Source of the DNA: Cyathus striatus
Lineage: Eukaryota > Basidiomycota > Agaricomycetes > Agaricales > Nidulariaceae
Direction of reading: 5' to 3'
NCBI GenBank assembly: GCA_025738555.1
Contig: JAOVFP010000010.1
Location: 2,294,001 to 2,358,000 of the forward strand
Length of the DNA stretch: 64,000 nucleotides
Every line of letters begins with the position of its first letter. Within the stretch, counting starts at the first letter, position 1. Shown piece by piece: positions 45,601 to 57,013 of this stretch. The notes under the pieces are model-generated. The model was not told where the DNA came from. It made no database searches and saw only the letters and a list, made by a program, of their open reading frames with translations. The position numbers and the translations under genes are program-made.

Positions 45601-46033
45601 CACCTCAGCACTTAAATATTCTTATGTGAAGCAAAGTATTCAGTACCTTATTTAAGCATTTTTAATAAAATATCTTAGGGTACCAGTGAACGCTAGCTTA
45701 AAATATGGGTTTCAAATTTCTAGACAATATATGAAAGAGTAGAGCTAAATAAAATCTTAAGGTGGACTGAAATGCGCCGTAGTAAAACCACTCTAAAGTA
45801 CATCAACCAGGCGTGGGAAATGCGTGGGAAATACCGTTGATCAAAACATATGATGAAAAAACACAACTTCTAGGCCAATCTCCGAACATATTATTGATAT
45901 TATAATGTTTAGAGACATTTATTTATACATTAGAACAACAGTGTGCAGTGAAAATGCAGAAAATAGAAGAAACATCGTTGACTACGGCGACTCTGTACTA
46001 CGGCGATTAATTTCCCATTCGGAGCGGCATAGT
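42643..46033. repeat. Nested fold-back repeats, TATGCCGCTCCGAATGGG family
   Basis: The end sequence ATGCCGCTCCGAATGGGAAA occurs at 42649 and 44730, and its reverse complement ends near 44706 and 46033. The left arm 42647-43260 pairs best with 45480-46033 and 43296-43560 pairs best with 44330-44600, so one fold-back lies inside or beside another. Shared arm landmarks are GTGGGAAATACCGT, GGTGGACTGAA and ATTAGAACAA. The interior has no coding potential. Confidence 0.8.
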
Positions 46034-47341
46034 TCCGAGTGTGGAATAATTCACCGTAACCGTAATTCGGTTGTGCCGTAAACTCGGGGCGTCGTAATTC
46101 CGAAAATTCCTGTATTTTTTAGCTTTTTCCACACAGATAGGTACTATTGAATATAAGAATCCATGTATATATTTTTAAACAAACATATACCCTATTACTG
46201 TTATTTTATAACCCATTTTCTGTCAGTTCTTTCTTTTGTCTTCCTTTTCTAAGAGATTTCCCACGCTTACTGGGGCGAGCGAATAAGAGGTACGTCCATA
46301 GGGTTCCGTTTATCTATCTGTATTGCAGTGAATCATTTCGTAGCTGTGTTTTATCTTAACATTTGTTTAATGCTGAATATTAAAATAAAACACGGAACTT
46401 GTCATTTGTAAACACAGAGTAAGACATGTGGCATTTTGGAGCTATTATTCTGTAGCGCATTTAAATAGACAAATGCTTAGACAAAGCTATTACTTGCTAT
46501 GATATATAATATTTGTGATATTGTGAACATATGAACTATGAATTTCGAAGCAATTTCAAAGTATCTTAAGTGAAGGGGTTAATGTGACGAGATTTAGTGA
46601 GTCACCCCAGCTGAGCAGGGCAGTGCTTTGGAATTACATCCAAGTTATAAAATTTGACAGAAAAACAGTTCTATAGCAGAAATCCGATAGCACTCTCATT
46701 ACAAATGTACAACTTCATAATAATGTGCCGTTAACATATCTTAATTTATATCTAAATCCTGAAGGCGAGTGAAAGCGTTCTCGCAATTTGAATCGGTGCT
46801 ATGTTCACTGGCATATTATCACACTCACTTCATACATGTTTTTCATTGCTGATATTTATTTCTGGCATAAACGTACATAACGAAGCAATGATACTCGCCC
46901 CAACAGGCGTGGGAATTTTATTTCGTCGTGTTACTAGACACAGATCAAAATACTTCAACAGCACTAGTATTCCGTTTTAGAATTTAGGTATAGTATTTTA
47001 CAATTATGAAAGCACAATGGAGAGTATTGCAATGATCAACTGAAATACAGAAAGAAAAATGGCAGCCCCTACAGATGTACCTCTTATTTGCTCGCCCCCA
47101 GTAAGCGTGGGAAATCTCTTCGAAAAGGAAGACAAACGAAAGAACTGACAGAAAATGGGTTATAAAATAACAGTAATAGGGTATATGTTTGTTTAAAAAT
47201 ATATACATGAATTCTTATATTCAATGGTACCTATCTGTGTGGAAAAAACTAAAAAATACAGGAATTTTCGGAATTACGACGCCCCGAGTTTACGGCACAA
47301 CCGAATTACGGTAACGGTGAATTATTCCACACTCGGAACTT
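46033..47341. repeat. Fold-back element A, TTCCGAGTGTGG family
   Basis: It begins TTCCGAGTGTGGAATAATTC and ends with the reverse complement at about 47341. Arms of about 300 bp pair (46040-46330 with 47060-47335), sharing CCCATTTTCTGTCAGTTCTT and GAGATTTCCCACGCTTACTGG. The AT-rich interior is non-coding. Confidence 0.85.
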
Positions 47342-47366
47342 CATATGGAACTTCATATGTATGAAG

Positions 47367-49041
47367 TTCCGAGTGTGGAATAATTCACCGTAACCGTAAT
47401 TCGGTTGTGCCGTAAACTCGGAGCGTCGTAATTCCGAAAAGTCCTGTATTTTTTAGTTTCTTCCACACAGATAGGTACCATTGAGTATAAGAATTCATGT
47501 ATATATTTTTAAACAAACATATACCCTGTTACTGTTATTTTATAACCCATTTTCTGTCGGTTTTTTCTTTTGTCTTCCTTTTCGGAGAGATTTCCCACGC
47601 TTACTGGAAGCGAGCGAATAAGAGGTATGTTATGGAATATGTTATTTGAATAGTATACCATCGCATTTCTAACTACCTACTTATCTTACTTATAAATTTG
47701 ATTCCTTTGTAGAGCAAGCGATCCGTCTGCACTACAAAATTCGCTAATCTTCGAGTTTCATTGTCAACATCACGTGACAGTGTTCTAGCGCGCAGTTATC
47801 GAGTCTCCCTATTCCGAGTTTCCTCTTTTTTATTTCTCCATCTCAAAACACTGCTCTGCTACTCTTAAACAGTTTACGTCTACATTACGGTTTGGAATAT
47901 CTTAATTTACGTTTAAGAACCAATTCAAGTTAAGTAATATGCTATGTTTTTCCTTCTATAAAAACCTGTATCTATCTTACTTTACACTCACTTAATTTAT
48001 CCCCAACTCGACACCAGACTAAAATGATTACTACATTCTCATACACCTTGGAACGCCGCAGGTTGAATGGTCTTTCAACTGGCTCGCGTTTTATTTCTTT
48101 GTATCTATCTTACTTTACACTCACTTAATTTATCCCCAACTCAACACCAGATTAAAATGATTACTACATTCTCATACGCCTTGGAACGCCGCAGGTTGAA
48201 TGGTCTTTCAACCGGCTCGCATTTTATTTCTTTGTTTAGGTTCCAGGGTCACCTTCATCTTTACACCTTTCGGTTATAGAATACCCTACACTTCTCTGGA
48301 AACTATTAGAATAGTCTCACATAGTCTGGTGATACGCAAACATTCTAGTTACACAGTAGACAAAATATATAACCACAGCATTTAGTACCCAATAATATTA
48401 TCTTCTTTCTATCAAAATTTTATAACTTGGATGTAATTCCAAAGCACTGCCCTGCTCAGTTGGGGCAACTCACTAAATCTCGTCATATTAACCCATTCAC
48501 TTGAGATACTTTGAAATTGCCTCGAAATTCGTAGTTCATATGTTCACAAAATCACAAATAATGTATATCATAACAAGTAATAGCTCTATCCAAGCATTTG
48601 TCTATTTAAATACGCTACAGAATAATAGCTCCAAAATGTCACATGTCTTACCCTGTTTTTACAAATGACAAGTTCCGTGTTTTTATTTTAATATTTAGCA
48701 TTAAACAAATGTTAAGATAAAACATGGCTAAGAAACGATTCATTGCAGTACAGATAAATAAACGGGAACCCTATGGATGTACCTCTTATTCGCTCGCTTC
48801 CAGTAAGCGTGGGAAATCTCTCCGAAAAGGAAGACAAAAGAAAAAACCGACAGAAAATGGGTTATAAAATAACAGTAACAGGGTATATGTTTGTTTAAAA
48901 ATATATACATGAATTCTTATACTCAATGGTACCTATCTGTGTGGAAGAAACTAAAAAATACAGGACTTTTCGGAATTACGACGCTCCGAGTTTACGGCAC
49001 AACCGAATTACGGTTACGGTGAATTATTCCACACTCGGAAC
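47367..49041. repeat. Fold-back element B, TTCCGAGTGTGG family
   Basis: Same ends as element A, with arms of about 280 bp (47367-47640 with 48770-49041). It is separated from A by the palindrome-like GGAACTTCATATGTATGAAG region. Its interior holds the 133-bp tandem duplication. Confidence 0.85.
47971..48236. repeat. 133-bp tandem duplication inside fold-back B
   Basis: The segment starting TCTATCTTACTTTACACTCA at 47971 is repeated at 48104 with a few substitutions. A diverged third end (GGTTGAATGGTCTTTCAACC) extends to 48236. Confidence 0.9.
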
Positions 49042-49057
49042 TTCATACATATGAAGT

Positions 49058-49560
49058 TCCGAGTGTGGAATAATTCACCGTTACCGTAATTCGGCTGTGT
49101 CGTAACTTCGGGGCGTCGTAATTCCGAAAATTCCTGTATTTTTTAGTTTCTTCCACACAGATAAGTACCATTGAATATAAGAATTCGTGTATATATTTTC
49201 AAACAAACATATACCCTATTACTGTTATTTTATAACCCATTTTCCGTCAGCTCTTTCTTTTGTCTTCCTTTTCGGAGAGATTTCCCACGCTTACTGGAGG
49301 CGAGCGAATAAGAGGTATGTTATGGAATATGTTATTTGAATAGTATACCATCGCAATTCTACTATGGTATTCAACTACCTACTTATATTACTTATAAATT
49401 TCGATTCCTTTCGGTTATAGAATACCCTACACTTCTGTAGAAATTGTTAAAATATTCTCACATAGTCTGGCAATATGCAAACGTTCTAGTTACACAGTAG
49501 ACAATGTATATAACCACAGCATTTATGTAGTACCCAATAATATTGTCTACTTTACCTTTA
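49058..49560. repeat. Half fold-back element C, TTCCGAGTGTGG family
   Basis: One arm only: TTCCGAGTGTGGAATAATTC at 49058 followed by the same arm sequence as A and B to about 49390, then a copy of 48265-48410 (CGGTTATAGAATACCCTAC). No inverted partner is found before 50242. Confidence 0.75.
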
Positions 49561-50989
49561 ACTCATTGCCCCTTGGCCCACTCGCTCAGAATACAAATAT
49601 TAGATACTGCTCACATTATCTAATATTAGTAGAATACAAGACAAGCTCTGTATAAAGACTACTATCGTCTTAAGGTTGTCACGATCCGCTCTGACCACCA
49701 CGCTGATACTCATTACACACCTTTGCTGACAAGTATCTCCGGCGGCTACTATTCTACGCACTCGATTAAACCGGACATAGTAACTGGTACTCGACACCCC
49801 CACGCCCCATGTAGCTCAATCGTATTATTTTACGATTTTTTATGTTTATAAATATTTCGACATCGTTCAATTGAACTTCCATCTATTAAATACACTATAT
49901 AAACATACTAATGGCTCACATGCAAGGCCTATTTGAGTTGTACAAGATAGTAATGAACTTTTGATAGCATTGAATCTCTTATGCAGTGTCCAATTCGCAT
50001 TTTATGCATTGTAAACACTCCTTCGATACTTTATATAACAAAATTACTGCTTCGAAAAAATAAAATCACACATTTACTACCCGTATAACCGTATGAGGCC
50101 GTCCGTAACCGTTTTACGGACCGTACCGTTTTTTCATGCGGAAAAAATTCATTGATACGGTACGGTTACGGGCAAACCGTAACCGTCACCTGACCGTAAG
50201 CTATACGGCCGTATACCGTATACGGTACGGTGTACAGCCCTAATCAAGGGTACTGGTGATAAGAGAGTTCGCTCATATTTCGCATCTACGTTCTTCGATG
50301 CCCAACGCGTGCCAGTTCGCTTGACTGACGAATTACTTCAGTGGGCACATTCCTTGCGATTATCAATTCTCATTATCTTCCCATGTTCAGCACTGTTTGG
50401 CGCTATTCACTGTTTAGCTTGGAATTCGCACTTCCCATCGTCTCCAGAAAAAACTATATGGAGGGTGTCGGCAATTGTGGTTACAGCTACAGGGTGTAGC
50501 TTCACAAGTTTTTCTGCTGTGAAGATATTTAAAGATAAAGTTCCAGATTTCGCTCAAGGTATATTACTTTTTCTTCCTGTAGTTTATGTTGTAGCCAGGT
50601 GTATTTTGTTAGTGGAATCACTTACATCGCTGCGGGGACTCCTACCTTCAGCGTTAGAGACTGTATCCTGGTCAAATTTTCTTCCTCATTTTTAGTCTAC
50701 AACAACTTTCTTTCTATGTACTTTGATATCGGTATTTTCATTGCGAGCACTTCGTTCGTTGTGTGGTACAAATCATATTATAGATGCCCGTAAAGGTAAA
50801 TCAGAAACAGAAAGATAATATTTAAGTAGAATTGTGTTAATAATCGTTTTGCTTCCAAGATATCTTCAGCAGTTCGAAACGAGTAAATAATGGAGCTTAG
50901 GTTCCATCATTAATATCTACGTTCATTATCTCTCAACATTTTATAACATTTAACTTACCTATGACTGGAGTAAAAAGAAATGTAACGGT

Positions 50990-51250
50990 CCTAAGCGGGA
51001 ATTGAACCCGGGAGGCCGGAGTGTGGCGCGAGCTGTGGGGGTGTTCGAGCCCCGAGCGCAGCGATGGATATCGATGAATAGCGAGTATTACAATGTCGTA
51101 CTACCAATCGAGCAGCGGGTCACATTGTGACTATTGCAGTCCCACTTCAAGCTTCATCTTCGAGTCAGTGTCACTGGTTTGTATTGTTCCACCGGTAATT
51201 GAACCCGGAGCATAGCCGAAGTGCATACTATACTGGAAATCAGTAAAATT
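50990..51250 (-). repeat. Two tRNA-like remnants
   Basis: On the minus strand there is a GGGTTCAATTCCCGC T-arm at about 51000-51015 and a GGGTTCAATTACC T-arm near 51195-51210. GCTCGATTGGTAGTACGACATTGTAATAC, which resembles a D-arm and anticodon arm, lies at about 51080-51115. I could not pair acceptor ends, so these are remnants, not a called tRNA gene. Confidence 0.4.
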
Positions 51251-52122
51251 AGTGCTTTTGCCAACGTTTCAGCGTATTAGCATAGTACTTAATATATTAA
51301 TACTTACATGCACTCTGTAAATTGGAAAGTGTAAGAAGTGTAGTAAGTAGTGTGGTGAATCGTGATTGCATCACGTGTCTTGGAAATGTCTTTGCTTCGC
51401 TAGATTATAAGGACGTTATTAACCACGTTTTACTACAAGAGGATCTCTGTCAAGGAATCAACATCAGCGGCCTACATTGTAAGAAATTTTACAACGAGTT
51501 TCCGCTTCACCGTGAGAGCCAAGGACAGAACAAGAGCACCGCGGCAGTGGCGCGAGCGTAGCACCGTCGTACGTTTGAAGCACGCCCTTCAGCCTTCTAT
51601 GATGCAATCTATCTTTTCTCGAGACCTCGTTATACGGGAAGCCTGTGGCTACAAGTACATCCATCTCTATAAGAGTGGTTTCATGCTATGTGCTTTTGTA
51701 TCAACCAATATCCTTCTACTTCATACCAACGGCAAGCCCTTCAGCTTTCTATGATGCACATTGTCTTTTCCCGTGACCTTCACCTCAGACAGGGCAGAAT
51801 TGAGGTAGCATAAATACGGTACAAATATATTCATTTAATATCCAGAATGCGCCACGAAAAGTTTGTAAACCAAACATATTGATTATCAAATTCTAAAAAT
51901 AGGTATACATTTGTCTGTAGTTCAGATCTGTGTGCGCAAATCCACGACCCCGATTCAGTCTTATCTGAGGTGAAGCTTGTTCTCTTGAAAGCCTGTGGCT
52001 ATAAATCTTCATCCTTCACTATAAGAGTAGATTCATGCTATGTGCTTTTGTATCAACTTGAATATCCTTCTACTTCATACTAACGAGACTTCTAGACTGA
52101 TTCCTCGACCCACTGAGCTTTC
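51240..52122. repeat. Duplicated 5' flank of the F-box locus, left copy
   Basis: 51450-51750 and 51960-52090 resemble each other and also 53690-54000 (GAGCACCG, GTCGTACGTTTGAAGC, GAAGCCTGTGGCTAC, TATAAGAGT, ATGCTATGTGC). The short frames here are shadows of this repeat. Confidence 0.65.
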
Positions 52123-53303
52123 ATGGCTTTGCGAAATCTACCAACTATTGACCCAGAATGCACGTTGTCGGCCGTAATGGAGAATTTATCCATTTGTACA
52201 AATCGCATTCCGTTTACTATCGACTTCCTGCTAGATGAAATTCTTATCGAGATATTTCAGTGCTACTTTGCCATGGGATCGAGTACCTATTCTGCTAGAC
52301 ATTTGTCTTTTATATCGTCTAGCAACCCGATCATAAGTTCCCCTATTCCCCTCACTCATGTTTGTCATAACTGGAGACAACTTATCAATTCATCGCCTTT
52401 ATTGTAGACACCAATCGCTGTTTACAATCCCCGACAGAAGCATATTCCTCTAATCCGCCTTTGGCTAGATCGCGCCGGGCCCTGCTCACTTTCAATTAGC
52501 ATTCTGAAGAGTTGTTCGTCCGACAAGACACCGGATGCTATACTAAAAATATTCATTGAATATTCTCTTCAATGGAAATCCATTGATATTCAATTAGACG
52601 ATTATCAGCAAGCACTTATGACTATCCCGACTGCTGGTCCATTGGAGAAGCTAGAATACGTCCGTTTAAATATACCCGAGTTTTCTACAGTCGAGAGAGG
52701 TACAATTTGGGCAAGTATTCACTCATCTCCACGGATCTCTAGTGTCGTATGGTACACTCTGCCGTCTAATTTAGTCAACATACCTTGGGAACAACTTAAA
52801 TTCATTGACTGCATATTCCCGGTTTCGATTAACGAGTTTCGACATATACTGAAATCCTGTCGAAACCTTGAAGTCTTTAAAATGATGCTGAATGAAGCTT
52901 CCCATGACATTCCTTCTCCTCCAGAGTCGGAGTTATAACGTTACCCTCCTTAACAAAGCTTTCTTTTTTTGGCTATGATCATGCTCACTATCCTACATTC
53001 TTCAACGCTATTACTGCACCTCGCCTTACTTCACTTAGATTTGAGCTCATTGATGCAGACAGTAGAAACTACCCATCATTTAAGCAGTTCATGACACGCT
53101 CAAAATGCAGTCTTCAGTCATTTCATTTTGGGAGCTTAGATGTTAAGGTTTTGGAACTTTTGAAATGGCTCGATATTCCTAGCGTGTTGTCTGCTACGGA
53201 AACAAGCATTTATATTAACCCCAAAATTTGCTTCAAGAAACAAACTGTCAGGAGCATTATAGCAAGACTCAAGGAGTTCATTACACAGCAAGGAACAGAA
53301 TGA
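52123..53303 (+). pseudogene. F-box pseudogene, left copy
   Basis: Collinear with the intact F-box gene at 54095. It keeps LLDEILIEIFQCYF and VPLTHVCHNWRQLINSSPLL-like sequence (52123-52404), but a TGG codon of the intact gene is TAG here (52405). The same frame continues to GPLEKLEY, PEFSTVERGTIWASIHSS and SPPESEL. A one-base deletion near 52933 (GAGTTATAACG against GAGCTCATAACG) then shifts the frame. The C-terminal part LQSFHFGSL, WLDIPSVLS lies in another frame to 53303. Confidence 0.87.
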
Positions 53304-54094
53304 ATGTAGACTTCACTTGGAAGTGCTCTTCTAAATACCTTATGGCAAAAATACGAAACATTCAGTAGTGGGAATTACATGAATATATATACAAATTTAG
53401 TACTTAGTATAGAGATGACTAAACGATATAAATTCATATTACTTTCTGAGAGACGTTTGAAACCTTAGCCGCCATGCCTCAATGCCGCCGCTTGCGGCTT
53501 CCGCGGTAAGTACCACGTGTTAAGTAAACTGTATTACGCTATATTTGCCAACATCTCGACAGCATAATACATGCAAATAAACGGCAGTGTTACGCAAATC
53601 ACACCTTGCTTCGCGGCTCGCCAGACCAACGCCAGACTACTTACTTACACGTTGCTAATCTAAAAAGTTTCATAGGAGCAACTTCTGATCTCTGTCGAAG
53701 AATCGACGGCCCGAGTTGTGGAGAAGTTTTCAAGGAGTTGCTGTCCATTGGTCATAACACCGATCGTGAGAACCAGGGACATCGGAAAACAAGAGCACCG
53801 GGCCAACACCGGGTCGTACGTTTCAAGCGCTACATGCCCTTCAACCTTTTATGTGATGTACTTTGTCTTCACTCGCGACCTTGTTCTCCTGAAAGCCTCT
53901 GGCTACAACGACATCCTTTGCTATAAGACTAGTCTCCTTTTATGTGCCTTTGCGTCCAATATCTTTCCAAATTCCACCTCATACCAACGAGTCTCGCTAG
54001 GCTGACCTCTGTAGAATACATAGGGCTTCGGTGAGTTCATACATTATTCCTCAATTGCAGTATAATCTAACTTGTACATTAGAAATATCTCCAA
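53304..54094. other. Intergenic; right copy of the F-box 5' flank
   Basis: 53690-54000 repeats the left flank (51450-51750). The remainder is AT-rich without a gene. Confidence 0.5.
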
Positions 54095-55402
54095 ATGTCA
54101 TTAAACGTTTGTACCCACAAGGGGACTTATCTTCTGCCTGAAGATGGGATACTCTGCATGTTGTGCAGCGCCTTGCGGCATCTAGCAACCATTAGTCCAA
54201 AGTACACGGTATCGATGGCAATGGAGAAGCTATCCACTTGGACGAATCGCATTCCGACAATCAGCGTCCTGCCAGATGAAATTCTGATCGAGATATTTCA
54301 GCATTACTTGGCCTTAGGATCTAGGATCTATTTGGCTGACAAGCCTACTCGTATATCGTCTAGCGCCATGATCAGAAGTTCTCCCGTACCTCTCACCCAT
54401 GTTTGTCATAACTGGAGACAACTTATCAATTCATCGCCCTTGTTGTGGGCGTCGATTGCTGTTCACAATCCTCGACGAAAACACATTCCTCTCGTTCGTC
54501 TTTGGCTGGATCGTGCTCGCACCTGCCCACTTTCTATTCATATCCATCAAGGCCGCGAGGGGCGACAGGCTGAAACAGATGCCATTTTGAAATTGTGCAT
54601 CGACCGATGTCATCAGTGGAAGTCCATCGATTTTCTATTCGATGGTTTTCAGCAATCACTTATGAGCGTTTCATTCGGGTCAATGAAGAACCTAGAACAT
54701 GCCAGTTTGCATATACCCGAGTTTTCTAAGGACGATAAAGACAAGATTTGGGCAAACATTCATTCATCGCCCCGAATTTCGAATGTTGAATGGTCTCTCC
54801 CGTTGTTTCACTTCCGAACTGCACCTTGGGAACAGCTTAAAGTCATTGAATATAGATACCAAGTTCCAATAAACGAGTTCCTACACATACTGAAGTCGTG
54901 CCGGAACCTTGAAGTCCTTAAGTTGCTCATAGGTGCGGATGGCAACGAGTATCTTTCGCCCCCGACAGAGCTCATAACGTTGCCCTCCCTAAAGGAGTTG
55001 TGTCTTTCTGGATTCCGTGACCACTACTGCACAATTTTCGACACCATCGCTACACCTCGACTTTCTTCTCTCGCCATTGACTTCACAGATTCAAGTCTAC
55101 AAAATCTTCCTTCCTTCAAGCAATTCATGATACGCTCACAGTGTAAACTTCAGTCATTTGCTTTTGAAAGCAACAGCATTGGAGCTTCAGAATTTCTGCA
55201 GTGGTTAGATATACCAGGCATGTCATCCATCACTGAGATGCCGTATCTTTACAGCAAAGCCAAGATAGATGTGCAGAGTCTTATGCCCGACCCATATCAA
55301 ACATATATCGAATCTGTTATAGCGAAAGTCAAAGAGTTCATGTTACAACAGAATGCAGGAGCTACGTGTATTGATACTGACTTCTCAGGAGCTGTATCGT
55401 AA
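54095..55402 (+). CDS. F-box protein
   Basis: A 435-residue intronless ORF. The F-box spans about 58-115: ISVLPDEILIEIFQHYL, then PLTHVCHNWRQLINSSPLLW, a typical mushroom F-box. F-box proteins link substrates to the Skp1-Cullin-1 ubiquitin ligase. Behind it, irregular Leu-rich segments (LEHASLHIPEF, LKVIEY, CRNLEVLKLL, LPSLKELCLSGF, LSSLAIDF) suggest an LRR-like substrate-binding fold. Substrate unknown. A later Met at residue 43 (MEKLSTWTNRIP) is an alternative start. The left neighbour is a dead copy of it. Confidence 0.85.
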   Translation: MSLNVCTHKGTYLLPEDGILCMLCSALRHLATISPKYTVSMAMEKLSTWTNRIPTISVLPDEILIEIFQHYLALGSRIYLADKPTRISSSAMIRSSPVPLTHVCHNWRQLINSSPLLWASIAVHNPRRKHIPLVRLWLDRARTCPLSIHIHQGREGRQAETDAILKLCIDRCHQWKSIDFLFDGFQQSLMSVSFGSMKNLEHASLHIPEFSKDDKDKIWANIHSSPRISNVEWSLPLFHFRTAPWEQLKVIEYRYQVPINEFLHILKSCRNLEVLKLLIGADGNEYLSPPTELITLPSLKELCLSGFRDHYCTIFDTIATPRLSSLAIDFTDSSLQNLPSFKQFMIRSQCKLQSFAFESNSIGASEFLQWLDIPGMSSITEMPYLYSKAKIDVQSLMPDPYQTYIESVIAKVKEFMLQQNAGATCIDTDFSGAVS

Positions 55403-55447
55403 TAACATAGGATACTTACCACAGTAAATGAATATAGCCCATTGTAT

Positions 55448-56470
55448 CTATTGATATTCTACGCTAACCTTCACGCCTGGGTTGCTAGTCATTCTGTCAG
55501 CAATAACCATCTCCATACTCCAAGGCATTGTTTTTCTAATTTTTACATCTTTCAGACATTTACTTTTCCAAGGGATACTCATTATGTTTGCCTCTGCATT
55601 TCCGAGTCCCGGTTTGAGAACTATTGTCTTCAGTTTATTGCAGGAGGAATTAAGCGCATCCCATAAGGGTTTCAAGTCGACGTCCCCACATACCACCACG
55701 ATATAAGTCAGCTCGGGGCACACTGGTTGATTCTGAGATTGCAAATCCTTGGTGATCCTCGAGGGAACATCGTAAATCGCATGAACAGTGAACCGCTTCA
55801 ACTTCGGTGCCCTTCGGAGGAGGAACAAACAATCCTCAACAGATATCATGCAATCCCTGAGAATGAGAGTCTCAAGTGCCGAGAAATCGAATTGGTCCAG
55901 CCCTCGCCATGGATTAGGCAAGTTGTCGATCTTCCCATGCCACTCGAATGTCCGCAGGTCGGGAGTGGCAACCGTCCCAGCCGTCGACTCCGTGACTGTC
56001 CGTTGAGGTTGTAATTTCCACGGAACGGAGAGGTATAGGTCTGTGATGGTGCTTAGGGCGTTATCGTTATGCAGAGTTTGGAGACGCTGGTCCATGTTAT
56101 GATAGTCGTCGACCATGGACTGTTCTGTACCTTCGGGAACAATGATCTTCAAGGTGCTTGAAGGCGCATATACCACGGTAGACTCGGTAGAGGGGGAGAC
56201 TATTGCGTGTTGTGCTGTGAAGAGCTTCATGGCGGGATGAAAAGCAAGGAAGTTACGTGGATGTAACATGGGAAACTTCGTAGTAGAGTGAATTACTTTA
56301 GTAGCATCCTTCGAAGATTCGAAAGGTGCGGGTATCTCCAAGGATTTGGGAATATGGCGTAGTGCGCGGTTGGTGCGAGGTTGGAACATGACCTTTGAGA
56401 GGATGAATATCCCTATGAAGATAGCCCATGACGTAGGAAGGACTGTTCGATAGAAGACAGCTGTCGACAT
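55448..56470 (-). CDS. LRR-like protein with N-terminal hydrophobic segment
   Basis: A 340-residue intronless ORF on the minus strand. Residues 10-30 are hydrophobic (WAIFIGIFILSKVMF) and may be an anchor. The C-terminal two thirds shows irregular Leu-rich stretches, FDFSALETLILRDCMIS, LLRRAPKLKRFTVH and CPELTYIVVV, like the LRR part of mushroom F-box proteins, but no F-box is seen. It may be a truncated F-box relative or an independent hypothetical protein. It converges with the F-box gene, with only 45 bp between their stop codons. Confidence 0.6.
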   Translation of the reverse strand: MSTAVFYRTVLPTSWAIFIGIFILSKVMFQPRTNRALRHIPKSLEIPAPFESSKDATKVIHSTTKFPMLHPRNFLAFHPAMKLFTAQHAIVSPSTESTVVYAPSSTLKIIVPEGTEQSMVDDYHNMDQRLQTLHNDNALSTITDLYLSVPWKLQPQRTVTESTAGTVATPDLRTFEWHGKIDNLPNPWRGLDQFDFSALETLILRDCMISVEDCLFLLRRAPKLKRFTVHAIYDVPSRITKDLQSQNQPVCPELTYIVVVCGDVDLKPLWDALNSSCNKLKTIVLKPGLGNAEANIMSIPWKSKCLKDVKIRKTMPWSMEMVIADRMTSNPGVKVSVEYQ

Positions 56471-57013
56471 TCTATAAAAAATGAAGGATATGATAAGTTA
56501 TGTGACTTGTGAAATCGGATGCAAAGTACAAACGTTTGATGGCACGTTTAGTAGTGTGTAGTATGGTGGCGAAAGCAACGTTGTATTGAGCATTACAATC
56601 TAGTGGCGAGTCGTATTTATAAGAAACGTAGAGAGAACGCTGTGCTTGAACAATATCGTTGTTAGTGCGACTAATACAATTGCAATATTAGACAATACTG
56701 TAATGTGTTTATTATTTTGACGATTTGTGGGTCCCAGTGTACAATAATTGGCGCTCAGCGGGTTGGTGACGAGCTTGAAGGCTTGTTCCCATCACATATT
56801 AAGCGATCGCGGCGTTATGAGTCACCACCTTGAAGTGTTGTTCAATTGTTTGTTCATAGTAACTGACGCCTCTTGTATACAACATGCGAAGCAATTTATG
56901 CTTTAAACAGGATATTGATCATACTCACTGACACTTTCCAAGGTCCAAAGGGACTTTGTACGTGCTGAGCGATCGGAATCGCGGTAATCCAGAAAAAGGA
57001 GGGTATATAGATT
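56471..57013. other. Intergenic between LRR-like and Costars genes
   Basis: No gene supported. The part next to 56471 is the likely promoter of the minus-strand LRR-like gene; the part next to 57013 is 3' flank of the Costars gene. Confidence 0.5.

Larger units (their letters stand above)
42595..50242. mobile_element. hAT-like element (7.65 kb), nested with fold-back elements
   Basis: The ends are inverted copies of TAGGGCTGTACACCGTA. They are flanked by an 8-bp direct repeat, ATCAAGGG (42587-42594 and 50243-50250). TAGGG ends and 8-bp target duplications are typical of hAT transposons. Sub-terminal ACCGTA/TACGGT repeats occur at both ends. The left end keeps only about 50 bp of this before fold-back DNA begins at about 42643, while the right end keeps several hundred. 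No transposase or other coding domain is seen. Confidence 0.87.
40896..50695 (+). pseudogene. Membrane-protein copy 2, split by a 7.65-kb insertion
   Basis: Exons are 40896-41298 and 41361-42594, interrupted by the element, then 50251-50695. It starts MIFHLLFYLIFRDACPG, a signal-like start. The intron at 41299-41360 matches that of the other copies. The blocks NQRDVLDVVWSCASTLFLCTW, PEMILTWAARQ and HFLQMGGFHLR are intact. The insertion falls after VQGDIKG; coding resumes with TGDKRVRSYFAS and ends SALETVSWSNFLPHF. The element plus one target copy is 7656 bp, a multiple of three, and both flanks are in the same frame, so the insertion is the only lesion I see. As it stands translation would stop at 42692. 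Confidence 0.85.
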
